Source of the DNA: Phycisphaerae bacterium
GTDB lineage: Bacteria > Chloroflexota > Anaerolineae > 4572-78 > J111
Reading direction: 5' to 3'
Assembly (NCBI GenBank): GCA_028285035.1
Contig: JANQQF010000189.1
Coordinates: 62,001-126,000, forward strand
Length of the DNA stretch: 64,000 nucleotides
The translations under genes and the position numbers were made by a program. The notes beneath the pieces were generated by a model. That model did not search any database. It was given only the letters and a program-made list of their open reading frames with translations, and was not told where the DNA came from. Positions 18,233 to 29,598 of this stretch are shown here, piece by piece (within the stretch, counting starts at the first letter, position 1; the number at the start of each line of letters is the position of its first letter).

Positions 18233-20110
18233 ATGGATAATCCGATGGCTGAAAATCAACCGACATTTGACAAACAAGGACAAAATGTTGGCCGTGATCA
18301 ATATAATATCGCTGGCGATCAAATCATCAACCAAGCCCCTCAGCCACCACTTCCTGAACGCCCTCGTGACGAGCGAATCCTGCTGCAAAAGGTGCGCACC
18401 TTTTGGATCAAAGGCGTTTTGGAGAACTCCTTGGCCGAAGTCGTTCGGCTTGATTTGCATCTAGAAAGCCGCCCCGAACTGGTCAAATTTCTCTGGGAGA
18501 AACACCTCCCCGCTCCCAACGAACCCACCCCCCTCCCCCAAGATCAACCCCTTATCGACGTGTTTCATCGGCTAAACGAATCTCTCCTCATTCTCGGCGA
18601 ACCTGGCTCTGGCAAGACCACAATGCTGCTTGAACTAGGCCGAGATTTGCTGACCCAAGCCGAGGCTGACGTAAGGAAACCGGTCCCGGTGGTCTTCAAT
18701 CTCTCCTCATGGGTCGAAAAAGAAGAGCCATTGGCTGAGTGGCTGGTTGAGGAACTCAATCGCAAGTATCTTGTGCCGAAAAAGATTAGCACGACTTTGG
18801 TCGAAGGCCATCGGTTGCTGCTTTTGCTGGATGGCTTGGATGAAGTGGCCGAGACAAAACGTGAGGCCTGCGTTGCGGCGATTAACGCCTTCAACCAAGA
18901 GAGTCTGATGCCCCTGGTCGTTTGCAGTCGTATTGCGGACTACCAACGATTGACCACCCAGCTTAATTTAGAGGGGGCCATACTCATCCAACCTTTGAGC
19001 GAGGCCCAAGTCCAAGCCTATTTTGAGCAAGCCGGAGAGTCATTGGCGGCTTTGCGAACAGCTATGCAAGCCGATGAAGGCTTGCAAGAAATGGTAACCT
19101 CCCCTCTTTTGTTAAGTATCGCTAGTTTTGCCTATCGAGGCGTGTCACAGGAAGCCTTGTCAGGTTTGGGCGGAAGCGTAGCGCAACGAAAACATCTGTT
19201 TGATACGTACATTGAGAAGGTGCTGCACAGACGCGGGCAAGATGAGCGATATACCGAAAAGCAGATCAAAGCGTGGTTAGCGTGGTTGGCTGGACGGATG
19301 ATCGAACATAAACAGTCGGTGTTTCAGATTGAAGGCTTGCAACCAAATTGGCTATCAAGACGCATAGCATACAGATTATTTCTTGGCTTAACTTTTGGTC
19401 CGTTGATTGGATTGTTTGTCGGAGCGGCGTCTAGCTTGATTCTTGGATTAGGTAGTGGCTTGATTGCGGGCGTGCTTTTGGGTGTATTGGGAGGGCTGTA
19501 TTTTGCTCTGGGTAAGCTAGATATTAAACCTGTCGATTCAGTTAAATGGTCCGTCAAAAAAGGTCTGACTGGCGGGTTGATTGTTGGCCTGATTAGTAGC
19601 TTGGTTTTTGGACTAATTACTGGATTGGTTGACGGGCTTATTGATGGGGTGATTTATGGGCCTTTTGCTGGGCTGATTTTTGGCTTGGCTTTTGGTTTAT
19701 TTGGCGGACTAGATTTGACCCAATTAGAGAGGCGGCTAACCCCTAATGAAGGGATTAGACAATCTGGTAAAAACGGCCTGATATTTGGGTTGACTGTTGG
19801 GTTAATATTTGGGCTTTGTTTCGGTTTATTTGGTGGGCTATTGATTGGACCCTTTGGCGGGCTGATTATTGGTCTGTTTGGTGCTCTAACTATGGGGCTG
19901 TTTGTTGGATTGCTTAGTGGTGGTCATGCGGTTTTAAGACACTACATCCTCCGCCTCATTCTTGCCCGCACTAACTGCCTCCCCTGGAAACTCCCCCAAT
20001 TCCTCGACTACGCGGCGGACCGTATCCTTCTCCGTAAGGTCGGGGGCGGCTACATCTTCATTCACCGGATGGTGATGGAACATTTTGCGGCGATGGAGGG
20101 GGAGGAATGA
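18233..20110 (+). CDS. NACHT-type NTPase with glycine-rich multi-pass membrane region
   Basis: About 625 aa from the ATG at 18233 (another ATG at 18245); the in-frame TTG at 18206 lies upstream of a TATAAT, so it is rejected. The N terminus has Q-G-Q-N-V-G-R-D-Q-Y-N-I-A-G-D, a short motif often found before NACHT domains. Walker A G-E-P-G-S-G-K-T-T is at ~122-130 and Walker B L-L-L-L-L-D-G-L-D-E at ~200. From residue ~385 comes a long stretch of G-L-I-x-G-L repeats forming perhaps eight to ten short membrane helices, then a C-terminal soluble segment with F-I-H-R-M-V-M-E-H-F. Such proteins occur in signalling and in antiphage NLR-like systems; which applies here is not known. Ends with TGA. 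Confidence 0.8.
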   Translation: MDNPMAENQPTFDKQGQNVGRDQYNIAGDQIINQAPQPPLPERPRDERILLQKVRTFWIKGVLENSLAEVVRLDLHLESRPELVKFLWEKHLPAPNEPTPLPQDQPLIDVFHRLNESLLILGEPGSGKTTMLLELGRDLLTQAEADVRKPVPVVFNLSSWVEKEEPLAEWLVEELNRKYLVPKKISTTLVEGHRLLLLLDGLDEVAETKREACVAAINAFNQESLMPLVVCSRIADYQRLTTQLNLEGAILIQPLSEAQVQAYFEQAGESLAALRTAMQADEGLQEMVTSPLLLSIASFAYRGVSQEALSGLGGSVAQRKHLFDTYIEKVLHRRGQDERYTEKQIKAWLAWLAGRMIEHKQSVFQIEGLQPNWLSRRIAYRLFLGLTFGPLIGLFVGAASSLILGLGSGLIAGVLLGVLGGLYFALGKLDIKPVDSVKWSVKKGLTGGLIVGLISSLVFGLITGLVDGLIDGVIYGPFAGLIFGLAFGLFGGLDLTQLERRLTPNEGIRQSGKNGLIFGLTVGLIFGLCFGLFGGLLIGPFGGLIIGLFGALTMGLFVGLLSGGHAVLRHYILRLILARTNCLPWKLPQFLDYAADRILLRKVGGGYIFIHRMVMEHFAAMEGEE

Positions 20111-20154
20111 TGATGAAAAATAAATTCTCAAACCGAATATTGTTCCATATCAAT

Positions 20155-20253
20155 TACTCTACCCCCTCAATCCCCCCTGCAAGGAGGGAAGTTTCCTCGT
20201 GTTCCCCCTTGTAGGGGGGGTGCCTTTCCGAAGGAAAGCGAGGAGGTAGAGTA
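20155..20253. repeat. Palindromic intergenic element
   Basis: Arms TACTCTACCCCCTC (from 20155) and GAGGAGGTAGAGTA (to 20253) are inverted with one mismatch; inner segments CCCCCTTGTAGGGGGG and TTTCC/GGAAA also fold. It resembles small dispersed palindromic repeats. Confidence 0.55.
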
Positions 20254-20298
20254 ACCGTTCGCAATGTGAGTTCATTACCAATATAAATTTGTTCGTTG

Positions 20299-22830
20299 TC
20301 ACTCCCCCAACGCCAGCTTCACCGCTGCCAACGCATCAATCTCACCCCAACCGTAAACATTATTCGGTACGCCAGCGACATCACCGCAAGCGCAGGTGGT
20401 GGCATTGGCCAGAGCTTCGATCTGGTCGATCAAATCAGGATTTTCGGGGGCGGGTTCGGTCAGACCACAGGTGGCCATGACCTCGGTCGGTTGGGCCGAC
20501 TCGCGGATGATGCGTTCGGTCTCGTCGATGTCGCCGATTAAATCGGGATTGGCTGACCAGAGCAGGGCGACCAACCCAGCCACGTGCGGACCCGCCATAC
20601 TGGTGCCATCAGCCAGACCGTAGCGGCCACCGGGTAAGCTGGAGCGAATGTTTGAGCCTGGGGCAGTGATATCTGGCTTCATGAGCGCCTCGCTGCGGAG
20701 GACGGGGCCTCGGCTGGAAAAGCCGGTGATGAAACCACCTCGCCCGGTGGCCCCAACCGAGAAAACCGCGTCGTAGCGAGCGGGTGGCTCGCTGACGCTC
20801 TGACAGCCAGGGCCGCTGTTTCCCGCACTGACGACCATCATGATGCCCGCCGAGCGTAGGGCCTCAACGGCAGGCTCCAGCACGCCGTCATCGCAGCCCT
20901 CAATATCCGGGCAGCCCCATGAATTGTTGATCACATGAGGGGCCATTGTTACGTCGCCATCGGTGAAGGGATCGCCGCCGGGGGGATAGGGGGCGAGGAA
21001 GAACTCCATACAGTCAGTGTAGCTGGCTGGATTGCCCAGCCCGCGCCGCATATTGCGACAGCCGATCCACGTCGCGCCCGGTGCAATACCGATCTGATTG
21101 CCGTTGCCATCATCGCCGACCATCGTGCCCATCGTGTGGGTGCCGTGCTGCCCATCATCGAAAGGGATCGGGCTGTTGTCCCAGGCATCGTGCCAATCGT
21201 AGGTGTGGTCAATTTCACCCTCGGTTTCAACGACACCACGGTATCTGGCCCGAATGGCGGGATGCTCCCAGGCATAGCCCGTATCCTGCCCGGCAATCAC
21301 AATCCCCTCACCCGTGATGCCCATTTCCCACACCTGGTCAGCGTTCACCTGCAATATGTTCCAATCAGGGCCGTCTCCTGCGCTCTCGAGAGGGGCACCG
21401 TAGCCAATGTTTAACTCCTCAGTCGGGTAGGGTCGTACGTTGGGATTGAGCATGACACGATCAACATTTGGTAGTGCTTCTAACTCATCTATCCAAGCTT
21501 GCCCACCCTCTACTCGGATCATATTGATAAGATAGAACGGTCGATAGGTCAGCCCCAGTGCATCAAGCTCGGTCCAGATCGGGGTTTGTGTTTGCATAGC
21601 AATTTCTAACAAAGCATCTCGCACAAATTCCCGCCGAGCGATAGGATCGACAATCGTGCTGGCTTCGCTGAGATCAGCTTGCTCGGTGAGGATGATGAGC
21701 ACGTCATCGTCATAGGTGCCAGGTTCACCCGCACCCAACCACAGTCCACTCCATAGACCGGAACAGAAGAGAGCGGCTAGCAGAGCGACCCCAGCAGTCG
21801 TCAGAGCCGATAATTGCCAGCGCGGTTGCAGAACTTGACGGCCACCCCAGAGTAGAAGCGCGATCAGTCCTGTGCCAAAAACGAGCCACAAAAAGGCAGC
21901 GGTTTGCCACGGTTGGGTGATGAGTGGGACTTGCACGCGCGGATCGGTGAATAGAGTCGGTGTGGCTTGATAGACGGTGGCGAAGAGGATGCCTACCCAA
22001 ATGCTGCCTGTTAAGGCCCGTAGCTCGATCATCATCAAAGCTAAGGGCATACCCATAATCAGCCAAGTCAAGGCGCTCCAATCATTGTTAGGCACGATGA
22101 GGCTGGGTAGAAAGGCGATATAGATGAACAGGGTGAATAGGGCGGCTAGGGCTTTGTGTCGTTGAAAATTGAAGGTGATGATGCCCAGAATGACACCCCA
22201 CATCATGATTACTTCAGGGAGCATTTGGCCGAGTGCTTGCAGTCCGATGTAAAGCACTTGCCAACGATCGCCTAGCGTGCCAGTAATCGGCCAGCCGATG
22301 GTGACTATTGGGATCAAAATGAATGTGGCGAGCAACCCAGCCAACGGCGGGCGGTCCAGCCCCATCGCGTGGGGTACCATCTCGCCAGGCACGCCGACCT
22401 GTCGGAGGCCAAGCACACCTAGCCCAAATACAAGTGGGGTGAGGATTAGCAACCGCAACATTGATTGCAGTGGCCAGGTCGTCGGATAACTAACTGAGGG
22501 AGCGATAGCGCGAAGGAGAGTGGCAACGATGATGTACACCGCCAACACCAGTAAGGCCCAAGTAAATGGTTGCAAGTGTGACCAATCTTGACCTCGGCTT
22601 AGAGCCATCATCCCTACAATTGGCAACACAAGTAACGTCCCTGTCACAATAACCGAAATATAGGCGGTCAGGCTGGGCGGGATAAATTCGGCAAATTCAA
22701 GGGCTGCACTGACAGCAATCGGGATGACAAAGAGCCAGCCGAGTAGGAGAAGTAACAGAGCGGCTTGACCGATGTTTGGTAACGGGGTGTCTGGAGCTGG
22801 GGCGTTTTCCCAGCGATTTGAGTTTGTCAT
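20299..22830 (-). CDS. Membrane-fused subtilisin-family serine protease (S8)
   Basis: An 843-aa protein. Residues ~20-400 contain about ten hydrophobic helices, weakly reminiscent of CPBP/Abi-type membrane proteins. Residues ~400-490 look like an inhibitor-I9-like propeptide region (D-D-D-V-L-I-I-L-T-E...), and ~500-843 is a subtilase domain with the triad Asp in G-Q-D-T-G-Y-A-W-E-H-P, His in H-G-T-H-T-M-G and Ser in G-T-S-M-A-G-P-H-V-A-G. The protease domain should be outside the cell, tethered by the N-terminal membrane block. It follows the permease-like gene by 24 nt on the same strand, so they probably form an operon. Confidence 0.85.
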   Translation of the reverse strand: MTNSNRWENAPAPDTPLPNIGQAALLLLLLGWLFVIPIAVSAALEFAEFIPPSLTAYISVIVTGTLLVLPIVGMMALSRGQDWSHLQPFTWALLVLAVYIIVATLLRAIAPSVSYPTTWPLQSMLRLLILTPLVFGLGVLGLRQVGVPGEMVPHAMGLDRPPLAGLLATFILIPIVTIGWPITGTLGDRWQVLYIGLQALGQMLPEVIMMWGVILGIITFNFQRHKALAALFTLFIYIAFLPSLIVPNNDWSALTWLIMGMPLALMMIELRALTGSIWVGILFATVYQATPTLFTDPRVQVPLITQPWQTAAFLWLVFGTGLIALLLWGGRQVLQPRWQLSALTTAGVALLAALFCSGLWSGLWLGAGEPGTYDDDVLIILTEQADLSEASTIVDPIARREFVRDALLEIAMQTQTPIWTELDALGLTYRPFYLINMIRVEGGQAWIDELEALPNVDRVMLNPNVRPYPTEELNIGYGAPLESAGDGPDWNILQVNADQVWEMGITGEGIVIAGQDTGYAWEHPAIRARYRGVVETEGEIDHTYDWHDAWDNSPIPFDDGQHGTHTMGTMVGDDGNGNQIGIAPGATWIGCRNMRRGLGNPASYTDCMEFFLAPYPPGGDPFTDGDVTMAPHVINNSWGCPDIEGCDDGVLEPAVEALRSAGIMMVVSAGNSGPGCQSVSEPPARYDAVFSVGATGRGGFITGFSSRGPVLRSEALMKPDITAPGSNIRSSLPGGRYGLADGTSMAGPHVAGLVALLWSANPDLIGDIDETERIIRESAQPTEVMATCGLTEPAPENPDLIDQIEALANATTCACGDVAGVPNNVYGWGEIDALAAVKLALGE

Positions 22831-22854
22831 TTTGCTTCCTTGGTTATTGTATAA

Positions 22855-25782
22855 CTATAACGATTTTTCCTGTAGGGTGAGGCAAAGCTGGTTGGCTTGA
22901 TTATCGAGCGGCAAAATCGCCTGCCCGCCCGTCTCCTTTAAATTGATGGGATAACTTGGGCCGCTGGGGGCGAGTGTAGCGGTCACAGGTAGGGCCAGTG
23001 CGTTGCCCTCGGCAGTAATTTGATGAGCCAGAACTTTGATCTCGGTGGCTTTGGTCGGGGGTAGCTGGATTGTAGCCGAGTGGAAGGTTGCCAAATCGGG
23101 GATGTCATGGCGGTCCAGTTCGGTCCATTGCTCGCTCGTGCCGTTCCCAGCAAAAGCAAGTGAAACCCCGGTTGCCACTGGCTGGCCGCTGTAGGTTAGC
23201 AATAGGTGGGCCGTGTTCCCGCTGGCCTCATTGTTGCGTAGCTCAGCGATAAAGCGGGGGATGAAGGCCCCCCGTCGCCAGGCGTTGAGGGGTGTTCCGA
23301 TGATGACCAAGGCCGCAGCCAGAGCCAGTCCCCGTAGTAACAGGTCTTCCCAAATGAACAGGCCGTGTAGGACCACGCCGGTCAGGGATAACAAAAAGAT
23401 GACAAACAGGAAAATTGGATGACCCACCCATCGGTAAACTACCTCGGGCACGGTATCTCCTCGGCGACGGCTAGCTTGTAGGAGTAGCACGGGAAAGATC
23501 CCACCCAGCATCGCAATTACGACAACACCAATAAAACTGAGCGGGCCGGAGAAGGACTCGTTGCCAGTAAACAGTTGCCATTGTGCCGCCAGGAAAACCC
23601 CGATGAGCGGGGCCAAGCCCAACCAGAAACGGCCCCATTCACTGAACAACTCCTCCAGAAGGCGCCCGACCAAGCCTGGCGGTCGTCGGAATCTTTGTTC
23701 AGCCGCAGTGGCGACTGGCGGGGCGAGGAGGACAGTCTCAGCCGCTTCAGCCATGACTTGGGGCAACTGCCGAGGGCGGGTCGCACCCAGTCGAGCCTCG
23801 TAGCGGGGACCATCTTCAGAGAGGAATACCTGAATGTAGCCTTGGTCGATTAAGGCGGCAAGCTCAGCTCGAATATCGGCGGGTTCCCGCTCCAGGTAGG
23901 CTGCAATCTGGGCCAAATCCACACGGCCTGTACGTACCATCCACGTAAGCAACTCCCCCTGCTCTTCAGGCAGAGTGAGCAGGTCGCTGACATTGAGACC
24001 AAAACGATCCCAACCCGCTTCATATTGTAAGGCGAGCGATGTTTTTAGTCGAAAGCGGACAAATTTTTCCGCGACCTCCACCAGGTGCAGGCTGAGCCGG
24101 AAGCGGTGTTGGTCTTTGCCCAATTCAGGATAACGAGCAAGCTGCTCGGTTGCGTCCCATTCCTCGCCGATATCGACGGTTTCGGACTGTGTGCCAGATC
24201 TGGTCTTTATATCCAGCCGAAAGCGTGCCAGTCCCGCCTCGACACCCAGATAAACCACATCAACCTGGGGGAAAGTGGCTCGCTTATTCGGCAGAGAGAG
24301 GCGCAATCGCCCCTGCCGACGAGGTAGGATGATTAGCTGACCCTGTCGCGAGGGGAGCCACTCGCGGGTGAGGTTGTAAAGAGCCAGGGAAAGATGAAGA
24401 CTGACGATGCCTAGCCCTAAAACGACAAAAATCGTGCCAAAAATATGGATACTTGGTCCGACTGTTTCCGCTAGAGGGATGAGCGATGTGCCACTTTCAC
24501 CAGCCAATTTCGCTGGGGCAATAGCCCCGTTAACGGCCAGCACCCATAGGCTGTTGATGACAATCGCCACGGCCTGCGCGGCCATCGCACCCCGTACTAA
24601 GGCGCCGCCGCTCGGATCCCGGCGTAGCACCACTCGGGCACTGTTGGGCACTGAAAGATGTCCAAAAAAAGCGGCCAGTGTCACCCCGAACACGAGTTCG
24701 AGCAAGGAGACATCAAAGCCTTGCCCGCCGATGAAGGGTAGGTTGACAAAGGTCAGATTGTCCAGCGTGATATAGGGCACTGCTAACAAAGCCAGCACCA
24801 TGAGCATTAGGAGATTGATCGCCCCGATGACCAGCGCCAAGGTAATGGTAGCGTTGAGCGAGCCACGGGTGATAAAGTAGAGGCCGATACCAAAGAGAAC
24901 CGTGACCCAGAGCCACGGTGGGATACTGGTGGCGGCGGTGAGGGTGGTGGCAAAGCCAATGTAGAAGGCCAGAATGGCGAATACACACAGCACTAGCACC
25001 CCGAGCGAGAGTAGGACTGATCCGAAGGGGCCAAGATATTCGGTCACCATCTGGCCTAAATAGCTTTTGCCATAACGAATTTCGCTGCTACGGGAGGCCG
25101 TTTCAGCCATATAGGCCACGGTCAGGACGTTGGCTAGGCCAAATATCAATAGCAAGGCGATCCCTGGAAGCGGGCCGATGCTGGCCAGGGCAATCGGCAG
25201 GGCCAGGACACTCGCCCCGACCGTTTCGGTCAAGGTCATAGCAAAGACCGACCAAAATGGCGGCAAGCCTTCCAGCCAACTTCCCAGCCCGTTCCAGGCC
25301 CATCGCAAACGATCGCCAAAAGTCATTTCAGTGACGTAGATGCTTTCCAGTGGGCTGTCATAAAAACGTTGGTAGGCTTTCTGCACCGATTGGCTGTCTA
25401 GCCTCAAGACCTGCTGCAATTGCGGCACATTGGTCGCTGCAAAGGCGTATTTTTCACCCAGATGGTGGGCAATCGCCGCTCGTAATTCGGCTCGGTCGGG
25501 CACGAGGTCGGCCCATTGGGGGGCGTAGCGTTCGAGATCTTGGATGGTAGGCTTGAGGGGGAGGTTACGGCCAAGGGCAAACGCTTCGATAAAGGCCATA
25601 TCTTGCTCTTGCACGCTTCTCTCGGTCAGAAAGCGCTCTGTCACCTGGCGTGATTGTACCACCAAGTGGGCTGTACGGCTCTCAATTTGGAAGAGGATTG
25701 TATGTGCCTGTCTATTGGGTGGCTTTTTTCCTAATATCCGTTCGCGAGAAAATAGTTGGGACGATAAATGGCTGGAACTCAT
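22855..25782 (-). CDS. Amino-acid-permease-like membrane protein with large C-terminal extension
   Basis: About 975 aa from the ATG at 25782; a TTG at 25830 is in frame but lacks support. After a soluble segment of ~165 residues comes a run of about eleven hydrophobic helices like aromatic amino acid/AAAP-type permeases (M-T-L-T-E-T-V-G-A-S-V-L-A-L-P-I in the first). A beta-rich soluble part, a small winged-helix-like stretch (L-L-T-W-M-V-R-T-G-R-V-D-L-A-Q-I-A-A-Y-L), three or four more helices and a C-terminal beta domain follow. The multi-part architecture is unusual and no single function can be assigned; it may be a transporter/sensor partner for the downstream membrane protease. Confidence 0.6.
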   Translation of the reverse strand: MSSSHLSSQLFSRERILGKKPPNRQAHTILFQIESRTAHLVVQSRQVTERFLTERSVQEQDMAFIEAFALGRNLPLKPTIQDLERYAPQWADLVPDRAELRAAIAHHLGEKYAFAATNVPQLQQVLRLDSQSVQKAYQRFYDSPLESIYVTEMTFGDRLRWAWNGLGSWLEGLPPFWSVFAMTLTETVGASVLALPIALASIGPLPGIALLLIFGLANVLTVAYMAETASRSSEIRYGKSYLGQMVTEYLGPFGSVLLSLGVLVLCVFAILAFYIGFATTLTAATSIPPWLWVTVLFGIGLYFITRGSLNATITLALVIGAINLLMLMVLALLAVPYITLDNLTFVNLPFIGGQGFDVSLLELVFGVTLAAFFGHLSVPNSARVVLRRDPSGGALVRGAMAAQAVAIVINSLWVLAVNGAIAPAKLAGESGTSLIPLAETVGPSIHIFGTIFVVLGLGIVSLHLSLALYNLTREWLPSRQGQLIILPRRQGRLRLSLPNKRATFPQVDVVYLGVEAGLARFRLDIKTRSGTQSETVDIGEEWDATEQLARYPELGKDQHRFRLSLHLVEVAEKFVRFRLKTSLALQYEAGWDRFGLNVSDLLTLPEEQGELLTWMVRTGRVDLAQIAAYLEREPADIRAELAALIDQGYIQVFLSEDGPRYEARLGATRPRQLPQVMAEAAETVLLAPPVATAAEQRFRRPPGLVGRLLEELFSEWGRFWLGLAPLIGVFLAAQWQLFTGNESFSGPLSFIGVVVIAMLGGIFPVLLLQASRRRGDTVPEVVYRWVGHPIFLFVIFLLSLTGVVLHGLFIWEDLLLRGLALAAALVIIGTPLNAWRRGAFIPRFIAELRNNEASGNTAHLLLTYSGQPVATGVSLAFAGNGTSEQWTELDRHDIPDLATFHSATIQLPPTKATEIKVLAHQITAEGNALALPVTATLAPSGPSYPINLKETGGQAILPLDNQANQLCLTLQEKSL

Positions 25783-25890
25783 GTTTGGTACCTGTTGAGA
25801 AATCGAGGTGTGAATTATACCGTACCTCAAAGTGGGTCACAATTTGGGTGGGACTCTTGGGGGGATGCCCCTACAACTGCCCTGAAAAAA

Positions 25891-26052
25891 TGTAGGTTGG
25901 GTAGAATGGCAAAATAATGGGGAGTTGTGACCTAATGCGTTGGGTTTCGTCCCAATGCATTGGGTTTCGCCGTCTATTCGTCATCAGTGAGAAATAATGA
26001 AACCCAACACTTAGCCCCAGCAGGCTTCTTTTTCTGGCTCTCCCCAACCTAC
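25891..26052. repeat. MITE-like inverted repeat
   Basis: GTAGGTTGGG (25892-25901) and CCCAACCTAC (26043-26052) are perfect inverted ends. Inside there are two direct copies of GCRTTGGGTTTCG and their inverse GAAACCCAAC. No gene is seen between 25783 and 26468 apart from this element and the groES control region. Confidence 0.6.
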
Positions 26053-26296
26053 CTCTAAAACTGATTTATGGCATACCCGAATGAAGTTGTCGGATATCTA
26101 TCCATCGACTGGGGGCAATGACGGTGGACTCTGGCTATTAAAACCGTAGCACAAAAGCACGCGGGAGTGACAGGGGTCAAAGCTTCTTTCTTTTCTGCGC
26201 CCCTGTTACTGGTAATTGCGATGATGGTTGCTAAATTGATCAAATCAGCTAAAAGCCTTGTTGCAGGCGGGATGTATAGATTTCTTTAGCACTTGT

Positions 26297-26323
26297 TTAG
26301 CACTTGGATTATGAGAGTGCTAA
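26297..26323 (+). promoter_or_regulatory. CIRCE operator 1 (HrcA binding site)
   Basis: TTAGCACTT-N9-GAGTGCTAA, one mismatch to the CIRCE consensus. Confidence 0.9.
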
Positions 26324-26339
26324 AAATGAAAACGGAAAT

Positions 26340-26368
26340 TTGCCAAAAAAAAACGCTTAAGGTATTAT
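26340..26368 (+). promoter_or_regulatory. groESL promoter
   Basis: TTGCCA (26340-26345), 17-bp spacer, TATTAT (26363-26368), placed between the two CIRCE operators. Confidence 0.7.
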
Positions 26369-26378
26369 CTCATCCGGT

Positions 26379-26405
26379 TTAGCACTCTAGCACGTTAAGT
26401 GCTAA
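26379..26405 (+). promoter_or_regulatory. CIRCE operator 2 (HrcA binding site)
   Basis: TTAGCACTC-N9-AAGTGCTAA, one mismatch to the consensus, just downstream of the predicted transcription start. Confidence 0.92.
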
Positions 26406-26468
26406 ATCAACAATTTAATCTACTTTTGTCAATAATAAATCAATTTTTTGTAAGGAGGTATTTTACCT

Positions 26469-26756
26469 ATGAATCTCAAGCCATTGGGTGATCGCCTGAT
26501 CGTTCAAGCCATTGAGCAAGAGGAAGTAACAGCCAGCGGTATCGTATTGCCAGAAACGGCTAAGGAAAAACCCCAGCAAGGTAAAGTTTTGGCTGCGGGC
26601 CCAGGAGCACGCAAGGACGATGGTTCACGTGCGGCTATGGATGTTTCAGTTGATGACACTGTCTTGTACGCCAAGTACGCGGGCACTGAAATCAAAATTG
26701 ATGGTAACAAGTATCTTATTTTAAAAGAATCTGACGTTCTGGCGATTGTCCAGTAA
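26469..26756 (+). CDS. groES: Co-chaperonin GroES
   Basis: A 95-aa GroES with the N-terminal [10 protein letters not shown], the mobile loop [10 protein letters not shown] and the roof loop. It caps the GroEL ring. A strong AAGGAGG site precedes the ATG. First gene of the HrcA/CIRCE-controlled operon with groEL 43 nt downstream. Confidence 0.97.
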   Translation: MNLKPLGDRLIVQAIEQEEVTASGIVLPETAKEKPQQGKVLAAGPGARKDDGSRAAMDVSVDDTVLYAKYAGTEIKIDGNKYLILKESDVLAIVQ

Positions 26757-26796
26757 CTTCTGGCCTACCTAGTAGAAAATTATAAGGAGCAAATGA

Positions 26797-28443
<1,647 letters not shown>

Positions 28444-28488
28444 GATTGCCCGCCGTTTTTTCTTAAAGCGGTAGCATTAAATTAATTA

Positions 28489-28530
28489 AACAATCCCACA
28501 AACTTTAAAGTTTGTGGGATTGTTTTTATT
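28489..28530 (+). terminator. Intrinsic terminator of groESL
   Basis: Perfect 16-17 bp inverted arms meeting at about 28505 (CAATCCCACAAACTTT and its complement), followed by TTTTTATTTTT. Confidence 0.95.
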
Positions 28531-28580
28531 TTTACAACAAAAACTGTTTTTTTCTAGAGTAACTTTTAGTGGAGTCATTT

Positions 28581-28931
28581 GTGATTAAGATAACAAGAGC
28601 AAAATTAATTGAGATACTTAATAAGAGGCGACAAAATAATGAATCACTTGATTTATGTGAGTATGATTTGAGTAATGTTAATTTATGCCAACTTGATTTA
28701 AGTGGATGTATTTTGTGTGGACCTCTTGGTGATTTAACTGGGGCAAATCTATGTGACACAGATTTAACAAATGCTGATTTAACGGAGTCAATGTTGAAAG
28801 AGAATTTTTTAAAGGTATCACCCGATTACGAACCAAGTTATACACAATATAATGCCGGAACAAAATTTCCTGAAAGATTTAATCGACAAAATGAAATGAG
28901 ATATGTAGCGAGTAATAATGGCATCAAGTAA
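28581..28931 (+). CDS. Pentapeptide-repeat-like protein
   Basis: About 116 aa. The GTG at 28581 is chosen because TGGAG lies 6 nt before it. Residues ~20-70 contain A/S-D-L/N-L-x-x repeats (L-S-N-V-N-L-C-Q-L-D-L-S-G-C, L-T-G-A-N-L-C-D-T-D-L-T-N-A-D-L), a short right-handed pentapeptide solenoid. Partner or target unknown. The gene is AT-richer than its surroundings and its end overlaps the next gene by 14 nt. Confidence 0.6.
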   Translation: MIKITRAKLIEILNKRRQNNESLDLCEYDLSNVNLCQLDLSGCILCGPLGDLTGANLCDTDLTNADLTESMLKENFLKVSPDYEPSYTQYNAGTKFPERFNRQNEMRYVASNNGIK

Positions 28932-29178
28932 TGAATGGACTGAATGGCACTTAACACCCAGAGGTTGGGAGCGTGGCACAGAGAAAATTGACTTTGGGGA
29001 TACGGAAGTTGTAATACCACCAGAAGATCGAGTCTTGACCTGTGTGTATAGGCAGTATATGGGGTGGGGTGTTAAAGCTAGTTCAGCCTCACCTGTTGAG
29101 GAAGAATGGCGTAGTGATGATGAAGACATGGTTTATTTATTGTTGGAGGAACATGGAGAGTGTCCAATGAGTTTGTAG
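28918..29178 (+). CDS. Small hypothetical acidic protein
   Basis: An 86-aa protein that I do not recognise: Trp- and Glu-rich, with W-H-L-T-P-R-G-W-E-R-G near the N terminus and an acidic C-terminal half. The overlap with the pentapeptide gene suggests coupled translation and a linked role. Confidence 0.55.
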   Translation: MASSNEWTEWHLTPRGWERGTEKIDFGDTEVVIPPEDRVLTCVYRQYMGWGVKASSASPVEEEWRSDDEDMVYLLLEEHGECPMSL

Positions 29179-29195
29179 AGTTTTTTGACCGTTAT

Positions 29196-29275
29196 AGACC
29201 CAGGCCTTAGGTGAGGCAATAGGAATGAAAAGATGTTTGATCGTTACGTCATTGGGCTGATTGTCGTCATACTAT
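29196..29275. repeat. Decayed copy of the RAYT-associated repeat
   Basis: Resembles the right half of the intact copies downstream (AGGTGAGGCAATAGG, then TGTTTGATCG, ATTGGGCTGATTGTCGTC) with many changes. Confidence 0.45.
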
Positions 29276-29321
29276 CAAAATTCAGTGTTGAAAATGATGT
29301 TTGAGGTCAAACGGAATCAGT

Positions 29322-29556
29322 GTAGGGGCGCAGGCAAGGTCAACGCTTGGACCGGCGAAACCCGAGTGCCCAAAAACCTTGCCTCGCCCGCGAAGGCAAC
29401 GGATGTCTGTTAACCCTCATTCACTCATGGGCAACGAACAAATGCCCGACCCATTGAAACATCCAACCATTACAGTCCCCAGACCACGGGCGAGGCAATC
29501 GGGGGAAGGGGTGTTTGGCCATTGGGCAGTCGGGCCGATTGCCTACGCCCCTACAA
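29322..29556. repeat. RAYT-associated repeat, copy 1
   Basis: A ~235-bp element with terminal inverted repeats TGTAGGGGCGCAGGCAA at the left and TTGCCTACGCCCCTACA at the right. Copies 1 and 2 are also preceded by the same TCAAACGGAATCAG, so they are a ~278-bp tandem duplication. Confidence 0.75.
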
Positions 29557-29598
29557 AGTTGGGTATTGAGAATGTCTCTTGTCATCAAACGGAATCAG

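Noticed and set aside
26055..26243. Small minus-strand frame before groES
   Set aside because: No ribosome binding site, composition non-coding, partly inside a repeat element.
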